Positions 22,358 through 30,843 of a DNA stretch of 30,843 nucleotides are shown here, piece after piece; positions within the stretch are counted from its first letter, which is position 1; the number at the start of each line of letters is the position of its first letter. The notes under the pieces are model-generated. The model was given only the letters and a program-made list of their open reading frames with translations. It was not told the origin of the DNA and did no database searches. A program made the translations under genes and the position numbers. The DNA is from RI-106 sp964496875 (lineage in GTDB: Bacteria; Cyanobacteriota; Vampirovibrionia; Obscuribacterales; Obscuribacteraceae). The stretch lies in assembly GCA_964496875.1 (NCBI GenBank), contig CAZCBH010000055.1:1-30843 (forward strand), written 5' to 3'.

Positions 22358-23935
22358 CTAAACTTTAATCAGGGCGCGATTAACTATATCCGCTTCGGAA
22401 AAGGGTCTTTTCTCACCCCGGACATACTGAAATTTCTGATGACCGAATCCGGCAATCAAAAGAGTATCGCCCGGCTGCATAGATTTAACCGCGGCTTCGA
22501 TAGCCTGCTCCCGTCCGGCAATCTCACAGGCGCCTGCCGCACCGCCCATGATATCACGCCTGATTTTATCCGGCTCTTCACTGCGGGGATGACCATCGGT
22601 GACAAAGACCCTGTCGGCAAGCTCAACGGCTATTGCTCCCATCTCGGGCCGTTTGCCGATATCCCGATCACCGTTGCAGCCGAAGACTACAATGACCTCT
22701 CCCCGGGTAAAGACCTTGCAGGCGGTGAGTGCCGCCCTCAAACCATCCGGGGTATGGGCATAATCAACCACCACCCTGCCACCGCCCTCAGTACTGGCGA
22801 TGGTATTCAAGCGACCTTCAACCTCATCTATCGAGGACAGTGCCTTTACCGCGTCTTCTACGGGAACCCCGGAAGCTATCGCTATGGTCAGCGCGCAAAG
22901 AGCATTGTTAATCTGGAACTCACCGAAAAGCGAAAACGGAACACTATAGTCTTTGCCGGCCACTTGCAATTCAAGAATTTGCCCTTCGCCTTCTTTGTAG
23001 TTAGAGAGCAGCTTGACGAATTCGCCGCCTCTTCCAAAAGACAAAATCTCATGACCGCTATCGCGGCAAATTTCAACAACTCTTTTACCGTGATCGCTAT
23101 CGGCATTGATGACGGCATGGCTGCCCCGGGGCAAGACTTCTGTAAACAGGGTCATTTTAACCCGAAAGTACTCTTCCATGGTGCCGTGAAAGTCGAGATG
23201 ATCCCGGGTCAGGTTGGTGAAAGCGCCGATATTGCCCTGACAACAATCGAGCCTGTTCTCGAAAAGGGCATGACTGGTCGCTTCCATGGCGACATTCTGG
23301 ATATCTTTAGCGGCAAGATCAATGAGCATCTTGTGCATGAACACAGTCTCTGGCACAGAAAGAGCAACATCTCGGCGCCATACTAAAGAGCCGTCGGTCA
23401 GGACCCCACCCAGATTGCCCACCGAACAAGCCTTCAATCCGCATGCATGCCAGAGCATCCGGCAGAAATTGACCACCGAGGTCTTGCCGTTGGTGCCGGT
23501 GACCAGGGCAATGTTAGCGGGCTTGGGAGCCGAAAACAGACGCGAGCATAGTACGCCTTCGATAGACAGCGGCTTTTCGTGATAAATAAAAGGGACAGCG
23601 AATTCACCCCGGCTGACACTGCTATCGGTGAGAACAGCGCTGGCACCGGCTGCAATCGCCTTTTCTATAAAGTGCCTGCCGTCCATTCTTGTTCCATAAT
23701 GGCTGGTGTCCACGGTCTCGCATTCTGCAGCCAGATAGAGAGTTCCGGAAGAGCAGAGATCCGGGGAGGTCGATATATCTAAGATATCCAGTGACGAAAG
23801 CGACTCGGCATCGGGCTCGGTCGTCACCGGAAGGTCTTGAAATAAAATAGGAAAAAACATCCTGTACTTACCACTTGACACCATAAAAATAGAGCCAGGG
23901 GTATTTTGGGCCCTGGGCATGAACTTGTCCAGCAT
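22358..23935 (-). CDS. murE: MurE-family UDP-MurNAc-tripeptide synthetase with atypical third-residue motif
   Basis: 525 aa from ATG 23935; the internal ATG at codon 26 (23860) would give 500 aa, closer to family size. ATP-dependent ligase adding the third peptide residue to UDP-MurNAc-L-Ala-D-Glu in the cytoplasm. P-loop 'VTGTNGKTS' (146-153), 'MEATSHAL' (217-224), 'NLTRDHLDFHGTMEEY' and 'VVVDYAHTPDGLRAAL' identify MurE. The segment that reads TSDNPRSED in E. coli is TDGHPRSEE here (446-454): the Arg stays but Asp and Asn become Gly and His. The later 'GKGHE' is 'GFGHQ'. In E. coli those Asp, Asn and Glu residues contact meso-diaminopimelate. The third residue may therefore differ, or this may be a specialised paralogue. 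A strong AGGAGG at 23955-23960 serves a three-codon ORF just before the start. Confidence 0.88.
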   Translation of the reverse strand: MLDKFMPRAQNTPGSIFMVSSGKYRMFFPILFQDLPVTTEPDAESLSSLDILDISTSPDLCSSGTLYLAAECETVDTSHYGTRMDGRHFIEKAIAAGASAVLTDSSVSRGEFAVPFIYHEKPLSIEGVLCSRLFSAPKPANIALVTGTNGKTSVVNFCRMLWHACGLKACSVGNLGGVLTDGSLVWRRDVALSVPETVFMHKMLIDLAAKDIQNVAMEATSHALFENRLDCCQGNIGAFTNLTRDHLDFHGTMEEYFRVKMTLFTEVLPRGSHAVINADSDHGKRVVEICRDSGHEILSFGRGGEFVKLLSNYKEGEGQILELQVAGKDYSVPFSLFGEFQINNALCALTIAIASGVPVEDAVKALSSIDEVEGRLNTIASTEGGGRVVVDYAHTPDGLRAALTACKVFTRGEVIVVFGCNGDRDIGKRPEMGAIAVELADRVFVTDGHPRSEEPDKIRRDIMGGAAGACEIAGREQAIEAAVKSMQPGDTLLIAGFGHQKFQYVRGEKRPFSEADIVNRALIKV

Positions 23936-23960
23936 CAGAGTCTCATTCTTTCGCCCTCCT
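23935..23960 (-). promoter_or_regulatory. Strong Shine-Dalgarno with minimal MRL-stop ORF overlapping the murE start
   Basis: On the minus strand AGGAGG (23960-23955) is 8 nt from ATG 23946. That ATG opens ATGAGACTCTGA (Met-Arg-Leu-stop), whose TGA shares bases with the murE ATG at 23935 (TGATG). From murE itself the Shine-Dalgarno is 19 nt away, too far. Termination-reinitiation coupling through the tiny ORF is therefore the simplest reading. Confidence 0.5.
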
Positions 23961-24099
23961 ATAAATTCATCAAAAAAGTCTTAGGATAAAAAGGTCCCTA
24001 CTGCACATATACAACCTATCTATCAAGCCTCGACGGCTCGAAGATGATCTGCCTATACTGCAAACAGACGTCTATCTGCCTTATATTCGGAACAAGATC

Positions 24100-26703
24100 T
24101 TGAAAGTAATTCTTGCGGAAAAACCCTCGGTAGCCAGAGACATAGCCAATGTCATCGGAGCCAATCAGAAAAAAGACGGCTATTTTGAAGGCAACGGCTA
24201 TGCAGTCACCTATGCTTTCGGCCATCTCGTCACCCAGGCCGAACCCGAGACCATGGACGAAGCCTGGGGCAAACCCTGGCGCCTCAATCAGTTGCCGATG
24301 ATTCCTGAAAAGTGGAAATATAGAATCGAGCCCAAGACCAGGAATCAGTTCAATGTCATAAAGCAGCTCTTTCAAAGAGCGGACGCCGAGTCAATTATCT
24401 GCGCCACAGACGCCGGGCGAGAAGGAGAGCACATCTTCCGTCTTATCTATATGCTCTCGGGCACGAAAAAGCCGGTGGAGCGTTTATGGATAAGCTCACT
24501 TACCGCTGACGCCATCGCCACCGGCATGAAGAAACTGAAACCCGGCAGCGATTTCGACAGCCTGGCCGACGCCGCCATGGCGAGAAGCCGCGCCGACTGG
24601 ATAGTCGGGCTCAATTTCACCCGCGCCTATACCATCATCAATAAACAGCTTTGTACAATTGGTCGGGTTCAGACCCCGACCCTTGCCTTGATAGTCGAAC
24701 GCCAAAAGGCGATAGACAGCTTCGAAATAGACGAGTTCTACGAAGTGCTCGCCCATTTTGCGCCGGGCTTCAAGACAAAATATCAGGTCCCGGGCAAAGA
24801 GAACTCGACCAGATTAAAAGACAAAGCCGCTGCCGATGCGATTTTAAAAGCGGTCGATCCTATAAAAGAAGGGCTGGTAGAGTCTGTCGAGACCAGCGAA
24901 AAGAGAACGAAAGCGCCGGGGCTGTATGACTTGCTCACGTTGCAGAAAGACGCAAATAAACGCTTCGGCTATACAGCACAAAAGACCCTCGATATCGCCC
25001 AGAGTCTCTATGAAGCGAAGAAATTGCTCTCTTATCCAAGGACCGAGTCTCGCTATCTCTCATCAGATATAGTGCCGGAATTGCCCGGTATATTGAAGGC
25101 GGTGCTCAAAGCCCCCACCACATCCGATACCGCTAAAAAAGCCCTGACCGAGAGCTTCGCCAAATTAAAAGAATCAGGTAAAGTTGACGCGAAAAGCCTG
25201 GAGACGATGCTGGGCAAATCTTATATCAATGACGCCAAGCTCACCGACCACCACGCCATAATCCCGACCAACAAAATCCCCGGCTCTGACCTGAGCCCGG
25301 AGCAGAAAAACATCTATCAGCTGGTGGCAACCCGCTTCATGAGCATCTTTCTGCCGGCAGAAGTCAGGGACGAGACCACGGCGATGCTGAAACTGGCCGA
25401 GCATCTGTTCAAAGCCCAGGGCGTTGTCATCAAAGATCCCGGCTGGACTGTTATCGACCCCAAAGGTGCTGCCGGCAATAGCACCGACAAAAAAGGAAAA
25501 GGCGCCAAAGGAGAGAAGGAAGAAGCTCAACAATTGCCACCACTTGCCGTGGGCCAGTTGGCAAAGAAAGAAAAAGCCGAGGTCAAAAAAGGCAAGACCA
25601 CCCCGCCTAAACCCTACGACGATGCCAGCTTGCTGACCGCCATGAAAAACGCCGGTCGCGAGCTGGACGACGAGGATCTGGCCGCTTACATGAAACAAAA
25701 AGGGCTGGGTACCCCTGCCACCAGGGCCGCTATCATAGAAAGATTGCTCCAGACCGGATACATAACCCGGCAGAAGAAGCATCTTCTGCCCACCGCCAAA
25801 GGCACTGCGTTGATAGATCAGGTAAAAGTGGAGCTCAAGGATATCGCCCTGACAGCCAACTGGGAACAACGGCTGGCCGATATGCAGGACGAGAAACTTA
25901 CTTTAAAAAGCTTCGAAACAGATATCGCCGCCTTTATAAAAGAGATACTGCCGGCAGTGGTAAGCGAAACAAAGCCGCTGCCCTATGCAGGAGGTTCTGG
26001 CAAAGGTCGCTCCGGCAATGGTGGCGCACCGGCAGGCGAAGTGATTGGCGCCTGTCCCCAGTGCAAAGCACAAGAGCAAGAAGGCTTTGTCCGCAAAACA
26101 CCAAAAGGAGCAGGTTGCAGCCGCTGGCAAGAAGGATGCACTTTTTCTGTCTGGCAAGAGCAATATGGCAAGAAGCTTTCGGATAGCCAGATCAAAGAGC
26201 TGGTTCTAAAAGGCGAGACCAAAGAGATCAAAGGCTTCAAGAAAAAATCAGGAAAAGGCACTTACGATGCCAAATTGCATCTGAACGAAGATTTTAAGGT
26301 CAGACTTAAATTCGAAGATCAAGAAGGCGGCGAAGCAAAAGAGCAAGTTGAATTTGGATCTTGTCCGCGCTGCAAGGAAGGCAAAGTCAGGAGCACTCCC
26401 CGTGGTGCGGGCTGCAGTCGCTGGCGAGAAGGCTGCAATTTTACCGTATGGCGCGAGCAGTACGGCAAGGTGCTGAGCGATGACGATATAAAATCACTGG
26501 TGACCAAGAAAGAGACCGGTCTCATTAATGACTTCAAGAAAAAATCCGGCACCGGAACCTATAGTGCCTATCTGGTTCTCAATGAAGAGTTCAAATCAAG
26601 ACTGAGATTCGAAAATGAGCTGCCCGGCAATCCCAGCAATGCTTCTGCTTCTGCTTCTGCGACAACGGCGACGGCTGCTTCGTCTTCTCCATCTGCTTCT
26701 TAA
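24100..26703 (+). CDS. topB: DNA topoisomerase III (type IA)
   Basis: 867 aa from TTG 24100. Type IA topoisomerase that relaxes and decatenates DNA by single-strand passage. Toprim domain: 'MKVILAEKPSVARDIANVIG' (E7) and 'CATDAGREGEHIFR' (103-114), the TopB-type 'TDAGREGE'. Active-site Tyr: 'SYPRTESRYLSSD' (Y312). 'LTDHHAIIPTNK' and 'LGTPATRAAIIERLLQTGYI' belong to the cleavage core. A Lys/Gly/Glu-rich insert (~455-500) precedes the latter. The C-terminus has two copies of the Cys-containing topoisomerase C-terminal repeat, at ~651 and ~754 ('CPQCKAQEQEGFVRKTPKGAG' and 'CPRCKEGKVRSTPRGAG'), then an Ala/Ser tail. It is divergent from murE with 164 bp between. Identification is firm; which TopB role (plasmid-like or housekeeping) is open. 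Confidence 0.95.
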   Translation: MKVILAEKPSVARDIANVIGANQKKDGYFEGNGYAVTYAFGHLVTQAEPETMDEAWGKPWRLNQLPMIPEKWKYRIEPKTRNQFNVIKQLFQRADAESIICATDAGREGEHIFRLIYMLSGTKKPVERLWISSLTADAIATGMKKLKPGSDFDSLADAAMARSRADWIVGLNFTRAYTIINKQLCTIGRVQTPTLALIVERQKAIDSFEIDEFYEVLAHFAPGFKTKYQVPGKENSTRLKDKAAADAILKAVDPIKEGLVESVETSEKRTKAPGLYDLLTLQKDANKRFGYTAQKTLDIAQSLYEAKKLLSYPRTESRYLSSDIVPELPGILKAVLKAPTTSDTAKKALTESFAKLKESGKVDAKSLETMLGKSYINDAKLTDHHAIIPTNKIPGSDLSPEQKNIYQLVATRFMSIFLPAEVRDETTAMLKLAEHLFKAQGVVIKDPGWTVIDPKGAAGNSTDKKGKGAKGEKEEAQQLPPLAVGQLAKKEKAEVKKGKTTPPKPYDDASLLTAMKNAGRELDDEDLAAYMKQKGLGTPATRAAIIERLLQTGYITRQKKHLLPTAKGTALIDQVKVELKDIALTANWEQRLADMQDEKLTLKSFETDIAAFIKEILPAVVSETKPLPYAGGSGKGRSGNGGAPAGEVIGACPQCKAQEQEGFVRKTPKGAGCSRWQEGCTFSVWQEQYGKKLSDSQIKELVLKGETKEIKGFKKKSGKGTYDAKLHLNEDFKVRLKFEDQEGGEAKEQVEFGSCPRCKEGKVRSTPRGAGCSRWREGCNFTVWREQYGKVLSDDDIKSLVTKKETGLINDFKKKSGTGTYSAYLVLNEEFKSRLRFENELPGNPSNASASASATTATAASSSPSAS

Positions 26704-26705
26704 GG

Positions 26706-26722
26706 GACTAATAGTGTTAGTC
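26706..26722 (+). terminator. Hairpin after topB
   Basis: GACTAA (26706-26711), loop TAGTG, TTAGTC (26717-26722), starting 2 bp after the topB stop. The stem is weak (6 bp) and has no T-tract, so termination is only possible. The rest of 26723-26959 shows no gene. Confidence 0.3.
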
Positions 26723-26959
26723 ATTCCGCTTCTCGAAAATCTTATCGTGACCGCATCGCATCTCCGCAGCCTGAGAGAATCACAAGGCAAGTTCTGCATC
26801 TGGCAGCAATTAACTTGGGTGTCCCAACAAGGAATCTTCTACCATTGCAGCCATATCCTCAACATGACCGGCTTTAATAAAATCAAAGGTATGTTAGGTA
26901 ACCCAGCGTATGATATTTTAAAGCCAAGAATTGAATAGACAAAGAAGGGGTGTTGCTAT

Positions 26960-27493
26960 ATGGCTAACCTTTTGAGGTACACAACGGCATTGCTATTCTG
27001 TTGTTCGCTAGGCCTTTCAGTGAGAGCCGAAGAACCAGTTATGAAAGATGAGCCAAAAGGCCACATAGTCTTTACCGTCAAGGCAATATCCGCACGAACG
27101 AAACTGGCTAAAGACATGTTTCGTGAAGAATGGGTTCCACGAGCTCAAATACCACAGGCAGCGGTTTCGCGTATTTTTGAGTTGGAAGGTAGAATCGCAC
27201 AGTACGATCTTCCAAAAGGATGCGTGGTTTCGACTCCTTTTGCAAGCGGTCTCTACTCTCCAAAAGGAGACGTAAATTATAGAGATCCTATCCCATGCAT
27301 TTATGATACATCGACTAACTCTTGGTCTATTAAAGAATCTGTGAAACTAATTGGCAAGAAGCCGAAACCCGACCGCAATAGCGTTCGTAAATATAGCAAA
27401 GGACTGAAGGACTCAAATAACTACGAAGCCACTGATTGTAGTACTAAGCCCAAAGTTACAAAGCTAGGCCCCGGCCAGCTCAAAGGCATTTAA
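26960..27493 (+). CDS. Secreted SAF-domain-like protein
   Basis: 177 aa; GAAGGGG lies 9 nt before the ATG. The signal peptide is 'MANLLRYTTALLFCCSLGLSVRA', cleaved near residue 23. Residues ~33-95 read 'GHIVFTVKAISARTKLAKDMFREEWVPRAQIP' then 'LEGRIAQYDLPKGCVV', the plan of a SAF domain (start strand, 'I..gT.l..dm', vp segment, 'GR.a..dl.kG..v') as in CpaB/RcpC pilus-assembly and FlgA-like proteins. The remainder is basic and low in hydrophobics ('IGKKPKPDRNSVRKYSKGLKDS') with three further Cys. Its base composition is visibly more AT-rich than neighbours such as topB and gltA, and codon choice differs, which may reflect transfer or relaxed selection. No pilus genes are near. The SAF call is by pattern. 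Confidence 0.68.
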   Translation: MANLLRYTTALLFCCSLGLSVRAEEPVMKDEPKGHIVFTVKAISARTKLAKDMFREEWVPRAQIPQAAVSRIFELEGRIAQYDLPKGCVVSTPFASGLYSPKGDVNYRDPIPCIYDTSTNSWSIKESVKLIGKKPKPDRNSVRKYSKGLKDSNNYEATDCSTKPKVTKLGPGQLKGI

Positions 27494-27509
27494 AATAGAG
27501 ATGAGTGCC

Positions 27510-28811
27510 CTATACCGAAGCTAGAGCCTTGCGCTGCTCTATAGGTACATACGGACGCTCTTCTGGACCGGTGTAGATCTGTCTCGGGCGCGCGATTTTT
27601 AGATTCTCATCGCACCGCATTTCTTCCCACTGTGCCAACCAGCCAGGCATGCGGCCTAGAGCGAAGAGCACGGTGAAGTATTCGGTAGGATAACCCATCG
27701 CCTGGTAGATCAATCCGGAGTAGAAGTCGACGTTCGGGTAGAGCTTGCGCGAGATGAAGTAGTCATCTTCAAGAGCAATGCGCTCCAATTCGAGAGCGAT
27801 TTCGAGCTTAGGATTCATACCGGTTTGATCGAAGACTTCAAAAGCGATCTTCTTAATCAACTCAGCCCGTGGGTCATAGGACTTGTAGACGCGATGTCCG
27901 AAGCCCATCAGGCGCCGCTTGCCGTCTTTGACATCCTTGATGAAGCCCGGGATGTTATCCTTTGTGCCGATTTCATCGAGCATTTTGATGACAGCCTCAT
28001 TAGCGCCGCCATGCAGAGGACCATAGAGAGCGGCGATACCGGCGGAAACCGACGAGTACAGATCGACGCTCGAAGAGCCCACGCCTCGGACGGCGCTGGT
28101 GGAGCAGTTCTGTTCATGATCGGCATGCAGAATGAGCAATACTTCGAGCGCTCTTTGCAGCACCTTATTAGCTTTGTGCTGACCCCCGATGCTGAAAGTC
28201 ATATTGACGAAGTTGCCGACATAGTCGAGATCATTGTCAGGGAAAACGAAGGGAAGACCGCGCGAATGACGAAACGCAAATGCCGCAATCGTAGGAGCCT
28301 TTGCCAAGAGGCGCGCCCTTTGCAGGTAGCGGTTCTCGGGGTCTTTGATGTTTCTGGCGTCAGGATAGAACGTCGATAGCGCACTCACAGCACCCAGCAG
28401 CATCCCCATGGGGTGCGCATCATAGCGGAAGCCCTCGAGGAACTTAATGATATTCGTGTGGACATAGGTGTGGTACTTGATCAGATCGGTCCACTTGTCG
28501 AGCTGCTCTTGATTCGGCAGTTCGCCTTCGCTGAGCAAATAGGCGACTTCAAGAAATGTCGCCTGCTCGGCCAGTTGCGCGATGGGATATCCTCTATAAC
28601 GCAGAATGCCTCGCTCTCCGTCGATAAACGTGATAGCGCTCCGGCAGGCGGCGGTGTTCATGAACGAGGGATCGTAGGTCATGAGACCGAAATCCTCTTC
28701 GTCGACTTTGATTTGCCTGAGGTCCATCGCCTGGATAGTGTTGTCAGTAATCGCTACCTCGTACTTTTGACCCGTTCGATTGTCCGTAATCGTCAGTGAT
28801 TCATTAGACAC
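27510..28811 (-). CDS. gltA: Citrate synthase
   Basis: 433 aa from GTG 28811, chosen because AGGAGG (28820-28825) is 8 nt upstream; an ATG 43 codons earlier has no ribosome site and would add non-family sequence. It condenses oxaloacetate with acetyl-CoA to citrate in the cytoplasm. Signatures: 'GERGILRYRGYPIAQLA', 'LILHADHEQNCSTSAVRGVGSS', 'LYGPLHGGANEAV' (catalytic H267), 'RLMGFGHRVYKSYDPRA' (H306), 'KLYPNVDFYSGLIYQAMG' (D362), ending 'IARPRQIYTGPEERPYVPIEQR'. The triad spacing matches E. coli GltA (H264, H305, D362), and the N-terminal ~60-residue beta region is that of hexameric, NADH-regulated type II enzymes. It converges on the SAF gene with a 16-bp gap. Identification is firm. Confidence 0.96.
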   Translation of the reverse strand: MSNESLTITDNRTGQKYEVAITDNTIQAMDLRQIKVDEEDFGLMTYDPSFMNTAACRSAITFIDGERGILRYRGYPIAQLAEQATFLEVAYLLSEGELPNQEQLDKWTDLIKYHTYVHTNIIKFLEGFRYDAHPMGMLLGAVSALSTFYPDARNIKDPENRYLQRARLLAKAPTIAAFAFRHSRGLPFVFPDNDLDYVGNFVNMTFSIGGQHKANKVLQRALEVLLILHADHEQNCSTSAVRGVGSSSVDLYSSVSAGIAALYGPLHGGANEAVIKMLDEIGTKDNIPGFIKDVKDGKRRLMGFGHRVYKSYDPRAELIKKIAFEVFDQTGMNPKLEIALELERIALEDDYFISRKLYPNVDFYSGLIYQAMGYPTEYFTVLFALGRMPGWLAQWEEMRCDENLKIARPRQIYTGPEERPYVPIEQRKALASV

Positions 28812-29485
28812 AGTCAGTCCCTCCTTGTGACGCCGAATATTCCCGGACATCGTTTCATCGTTCAAAGTATAGCTGACAATGGAACTTCTCGTCTCTATAC
28901 TGCCATTTTTGAATAGGTTTTCTTGTTGACATCGAGGCAACCTTGGCCCAAAAGCTTTTCTGTAGGCGCCTCTTTACAACCAATTACATCAAACTGACAC
29001 GGCGAATTAGTTCCTGCTAGCTTGAAGTTATGAGCGAAAACACCGATTCGCTGTATGGCTTGAGTCCCCTTGTGGGATCGGAATCTTTAGTTGTCCGCAG
29101 CTAGGTTGAGGAAAACCCCTTGCTTGGTCCTCTCATTCGCGGAAGATATACCAGATAATCAGTCTTTCAACTGATGCATCTGTTGGCAATCAAGGTCATG
29201 AGCGCGTGTGGCTTGTAGATCAAGGCGGTCTATCAACGTTTTTCACTGATGACGGAGATAGAGATAGCTGCGGTTGCTCAAATGGCCCATGGCACTAATG
29301 GAGATACCAGTATCAAGGACGATGCTCTGACTACATTCGAGCAATAGATAAATTTGCGTTTGGCAAGAAGGCTTCCGGCGACGAGAACTTTGAAAATAAT
29401 TTTGCCTTAGCGACATCAAATGTGGCTGGCGCGTATGGCTGTTCATCAGATTGTAGGTCCAGGCAGACTTAATCAGGAGATAAAC
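28812..29485. other. Long divergent intergenic region with possible gene remnant
   Basis: 674 bp between gltA (minus) and the VWA gene (plus). No intact gene is supported. The plus frame from 29110 to 29472 is open apart from one TAA at 29296-29298 and reads protein-like after it ('DYIRAIDKFAFGKKASGDENFENNFALATSNVAGA'). A neighbouring frame at 29030-29105 encodes a 24-codon ATG ORF. This may be a decayed gene, but no family could be matched. Confidence 0.4.
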
Positions 29486-30823
29486 ATGAGCAAGCACCCA
29501 CAAGTCAGCGAGCCTGACCATATTTCTATGCGCACATCTTTCGACAGAAACCTGATATGGGAACGAGGAGATTCTGTCAGATACCTGGTAGCCGAGTTGA
29601 CCGCACCAAAATTGGAACTCGAGACGCAATCGAGACACTCCTTGAATCTGGCTATGGTCATCGATGCCTCTGCCTCTATGTCGGGACCACCACTGGAGGC
29701 GGCCAAAGAAGCAGCAATCGGTCTGGTCAGGTGCTTGTCGGGCGACGACTATTTGTCGATCATCTCATTCTCTTCAAATGTCATAGTAGAGATAGAGAGC
29801 GTTCGACTGAGCAGGGAAAATCGAGAAAGAGCAATCGCGGCCATTCAATCGCTCGAAACGCGATCGAATACAAACCTGAGCGCCGGCTGGCTAAGAGGGG
29901 TGGAGGCAATAACCGAGACCGCGAGAGCTCTCGATAAATCGCACAACCACGTGATTATCCTGTCCGACGGTTACGCGAACGAAGGAATGTGTTCAGCTAT
30001 CGAGCTGGCGCACCACGCACAACAACTTCTAAAACAAGGCGTCATCACCTCGTGCGTAGGGATAGGAAATGGCTATTCACCCGATCAGCTTCAGGCCCTG
30101 GCCGATCATGGCGGCGGTCAGTTGCATGACGCGGAATATCCCGGAGAAATAACCGAGGTGGTCCTGGGCGAACTCAACGAGATACGGAACTGCGTGGTCA
30201 GCAATATCGAGATCACTCTCGAATTTCCTCGTGAAGCCAAGATCGAGTGCATAAGCAACTATCCGATGAGCCTAACTGCCGGTCAGTGCACGGCCAGCCT
30301 CGGCATGCTTATCTCGGAAGGTACTCGCGATGTCGTTTTCAAGATCACGTCACCACCGGGAGTACCGGAAGAAGAACTGGTATTCGAGACATCATGCTCC
30401 TGGATAAAGACCGGTGAATCAAAACGCACCCATTGCCCGAACCTAAAAAACCGCCTCACGTTTGCAAGCTCTGAAGAAAACCTCAGGCAAGCTCGCGACA
30501 TCGAATTGAGCATGCGAGTGGCGAGAGTTTGGCAAGCCGCTATCGTTCGCCATGCCGTGACCTTGAATCGTCTGGGAGATTTGCGCAAGTTGGAAAAATA
30601 TTTAGCCGATGAGCAATATTACTTCTCTCGATACTGCAACGACTTGCCTGCGGCGCAACTGATCGACGAGCTTACCCAGCTGAAAGCGGAAGCGAACCGA
30701 ATGTGGGACGAGAGAGCGCGCAAAGATATGCACTATTCACACTATTCCGTTCAACACGGTAAGGCAGACTATATAAAGAGGAGGGACGGTGAGGACTGGT
30801 TGAGACGATTCAAGCAACAATAA
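29486..30823 (+). CDS. von Willebrand factor A domain protein
   Basis: 445 aa from ATG 29486; AGGAG at 29475-29479 gives a 6-nt spacing (an ATG at 29420 has no ribosome site). No signal peptide. Residues ~1-50 form a short beta region; the VWA domain spans ~52-235. The MIDAS metal site is complete: 'VIDASASM' (D60, S62, S64), 'SNTNLSAGW' (Thr) and 'VIILSDGYAN' (Asp). 'SIISFSSNVIVEI' and 'VITSCVGIGNGYSPDQLQALADHGGGQ' are core strands. A beta domain follows (~240-340) and then a helical C-terminus ('DLRKLEKYLADEQYYFSRY', 'LIDELTQLKAEANRMWDERARK'). This layout resembles YfbK-type cytoplasmic VWA proteins that assemble or present partners. No MoxR ATPase is seen within the window. Partner unknown. 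Confidence 0.88.
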   Translation: MSKHPQVSEPDHISMRTSFDRNLIWERGDSVRYLVAELTAPKLELETQSRHSLNLAMVIDASASMSGPPLEAAKEAAIGLVRCLSGDDYLSIISFSSNVIVEIESVRLSRENRERAIAAIQSLETRSNTNLSAGWLRGVEAITETARALDKSHNHVIILSDGYANEGMCSAIELAHHAQQLLKQGVITSCVGIGNGYSPDQLQALADHGGGQLHDAEYPGEITEVVLGELNEIRNCVVSNIEITLEFPREAKIECISNYPMSLTAGQCTASLGMLISEGTRDVVFKITSPPGVPEEELVFETSCSWIKTGESKRTHCPNLKNRLTFASSEENLRQARDIELSMRVARVWQAAIVRHAVTLNRLGDLRKLEKYLADEQYYFSRYCNDLPAAQLIDELTQLKAEANRMWDERARKDMHYSHYSVQHGKADYIKRRDGEDWLRRFKQQ

Positions 30824-30843
30824 TTGCTACCGCCAGCGTTTGA

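Noticed and set aside
22439..23386. 315-aa plus ORF opposite murE
   Set aside because: It is the antisense shadow of murE, whose motifs are continuous through the region.
25174..25869. 231-aa minus ORF within topB
   Set aside because: Shadow of topB; no start signal and topB motifs run through the region.

Overview
The window reads as chromosome of a Gram-negative-like bacterium of intermediate GC. The likeliest source is the non-photosynthetic Cyanobacteriota relatives (Melainabacteria/Vampirovibrionia, order Obscuribacterales). This is inferred from style: secreted TPR proteins, a PknB-type kinase fused to TPRs, a stand-alone cyanobacterial-type RRM protein, and many large lineage-specific secreted or low-complexity proteins. 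No rRNA, tRNA, IS element, phage gene or CRISPR array was seen.

Layout. 1-5693: an ArsR/DUF2087 regulator cut by the window start and divergent from a secreted protein, a zincin-like HExxH protein, an orphan double-PAS protein, a secreted Gly/Asn-rich repeat protein, and a membrane protein interrupted by a 100-N gap. The gap flanks are an identical 55-bp duplication, so the gap looks artificial. 5694-12756: a secreted TPR protein, a DUF3592-like membrane protein, and a ~1,022-aa protein with a YD/RHS-like beta region, a papain-like cysteine peptidase core and a long charged helix, followed by a small unknown gene. 12852-14371: a histidine-box fatty-acid-hydroxylase-like protein and an sdpR-sdpI-like pair. 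14567-17576: four co-directional genes (small protein, secreted TPR plus two retropepsin-like domains, protein with two PARP-type zinc fingers, exported protein), the most unusual cluster here.

17718-30823: coproheme decarboxylase (chdC/hemQ), a multi-pass membrane protein, an RRM RNA-binding protein with a long untranslated leader, a Ser/Thr kinase-TPR protein, a MurE-family ligase with altered diaminopimelate-contact motifs, topoisomerase III, a secreted SAF-domain protein, citrate synthase and a VWA-domain protein.

Most genes are single units or short pairs. The housekeeping genes (murE, topB, gltA, chdC) imply peptidoglycan synthesis, a citrate-synthase step and coproporphyrin-dependent heme synthesis. 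The rest is extracytoplasmic, proteolytic or regulatory accessory material. Several starts were moved from the longest ORF to the Shine-Dalgarno-supported codon; this is stated per entry.
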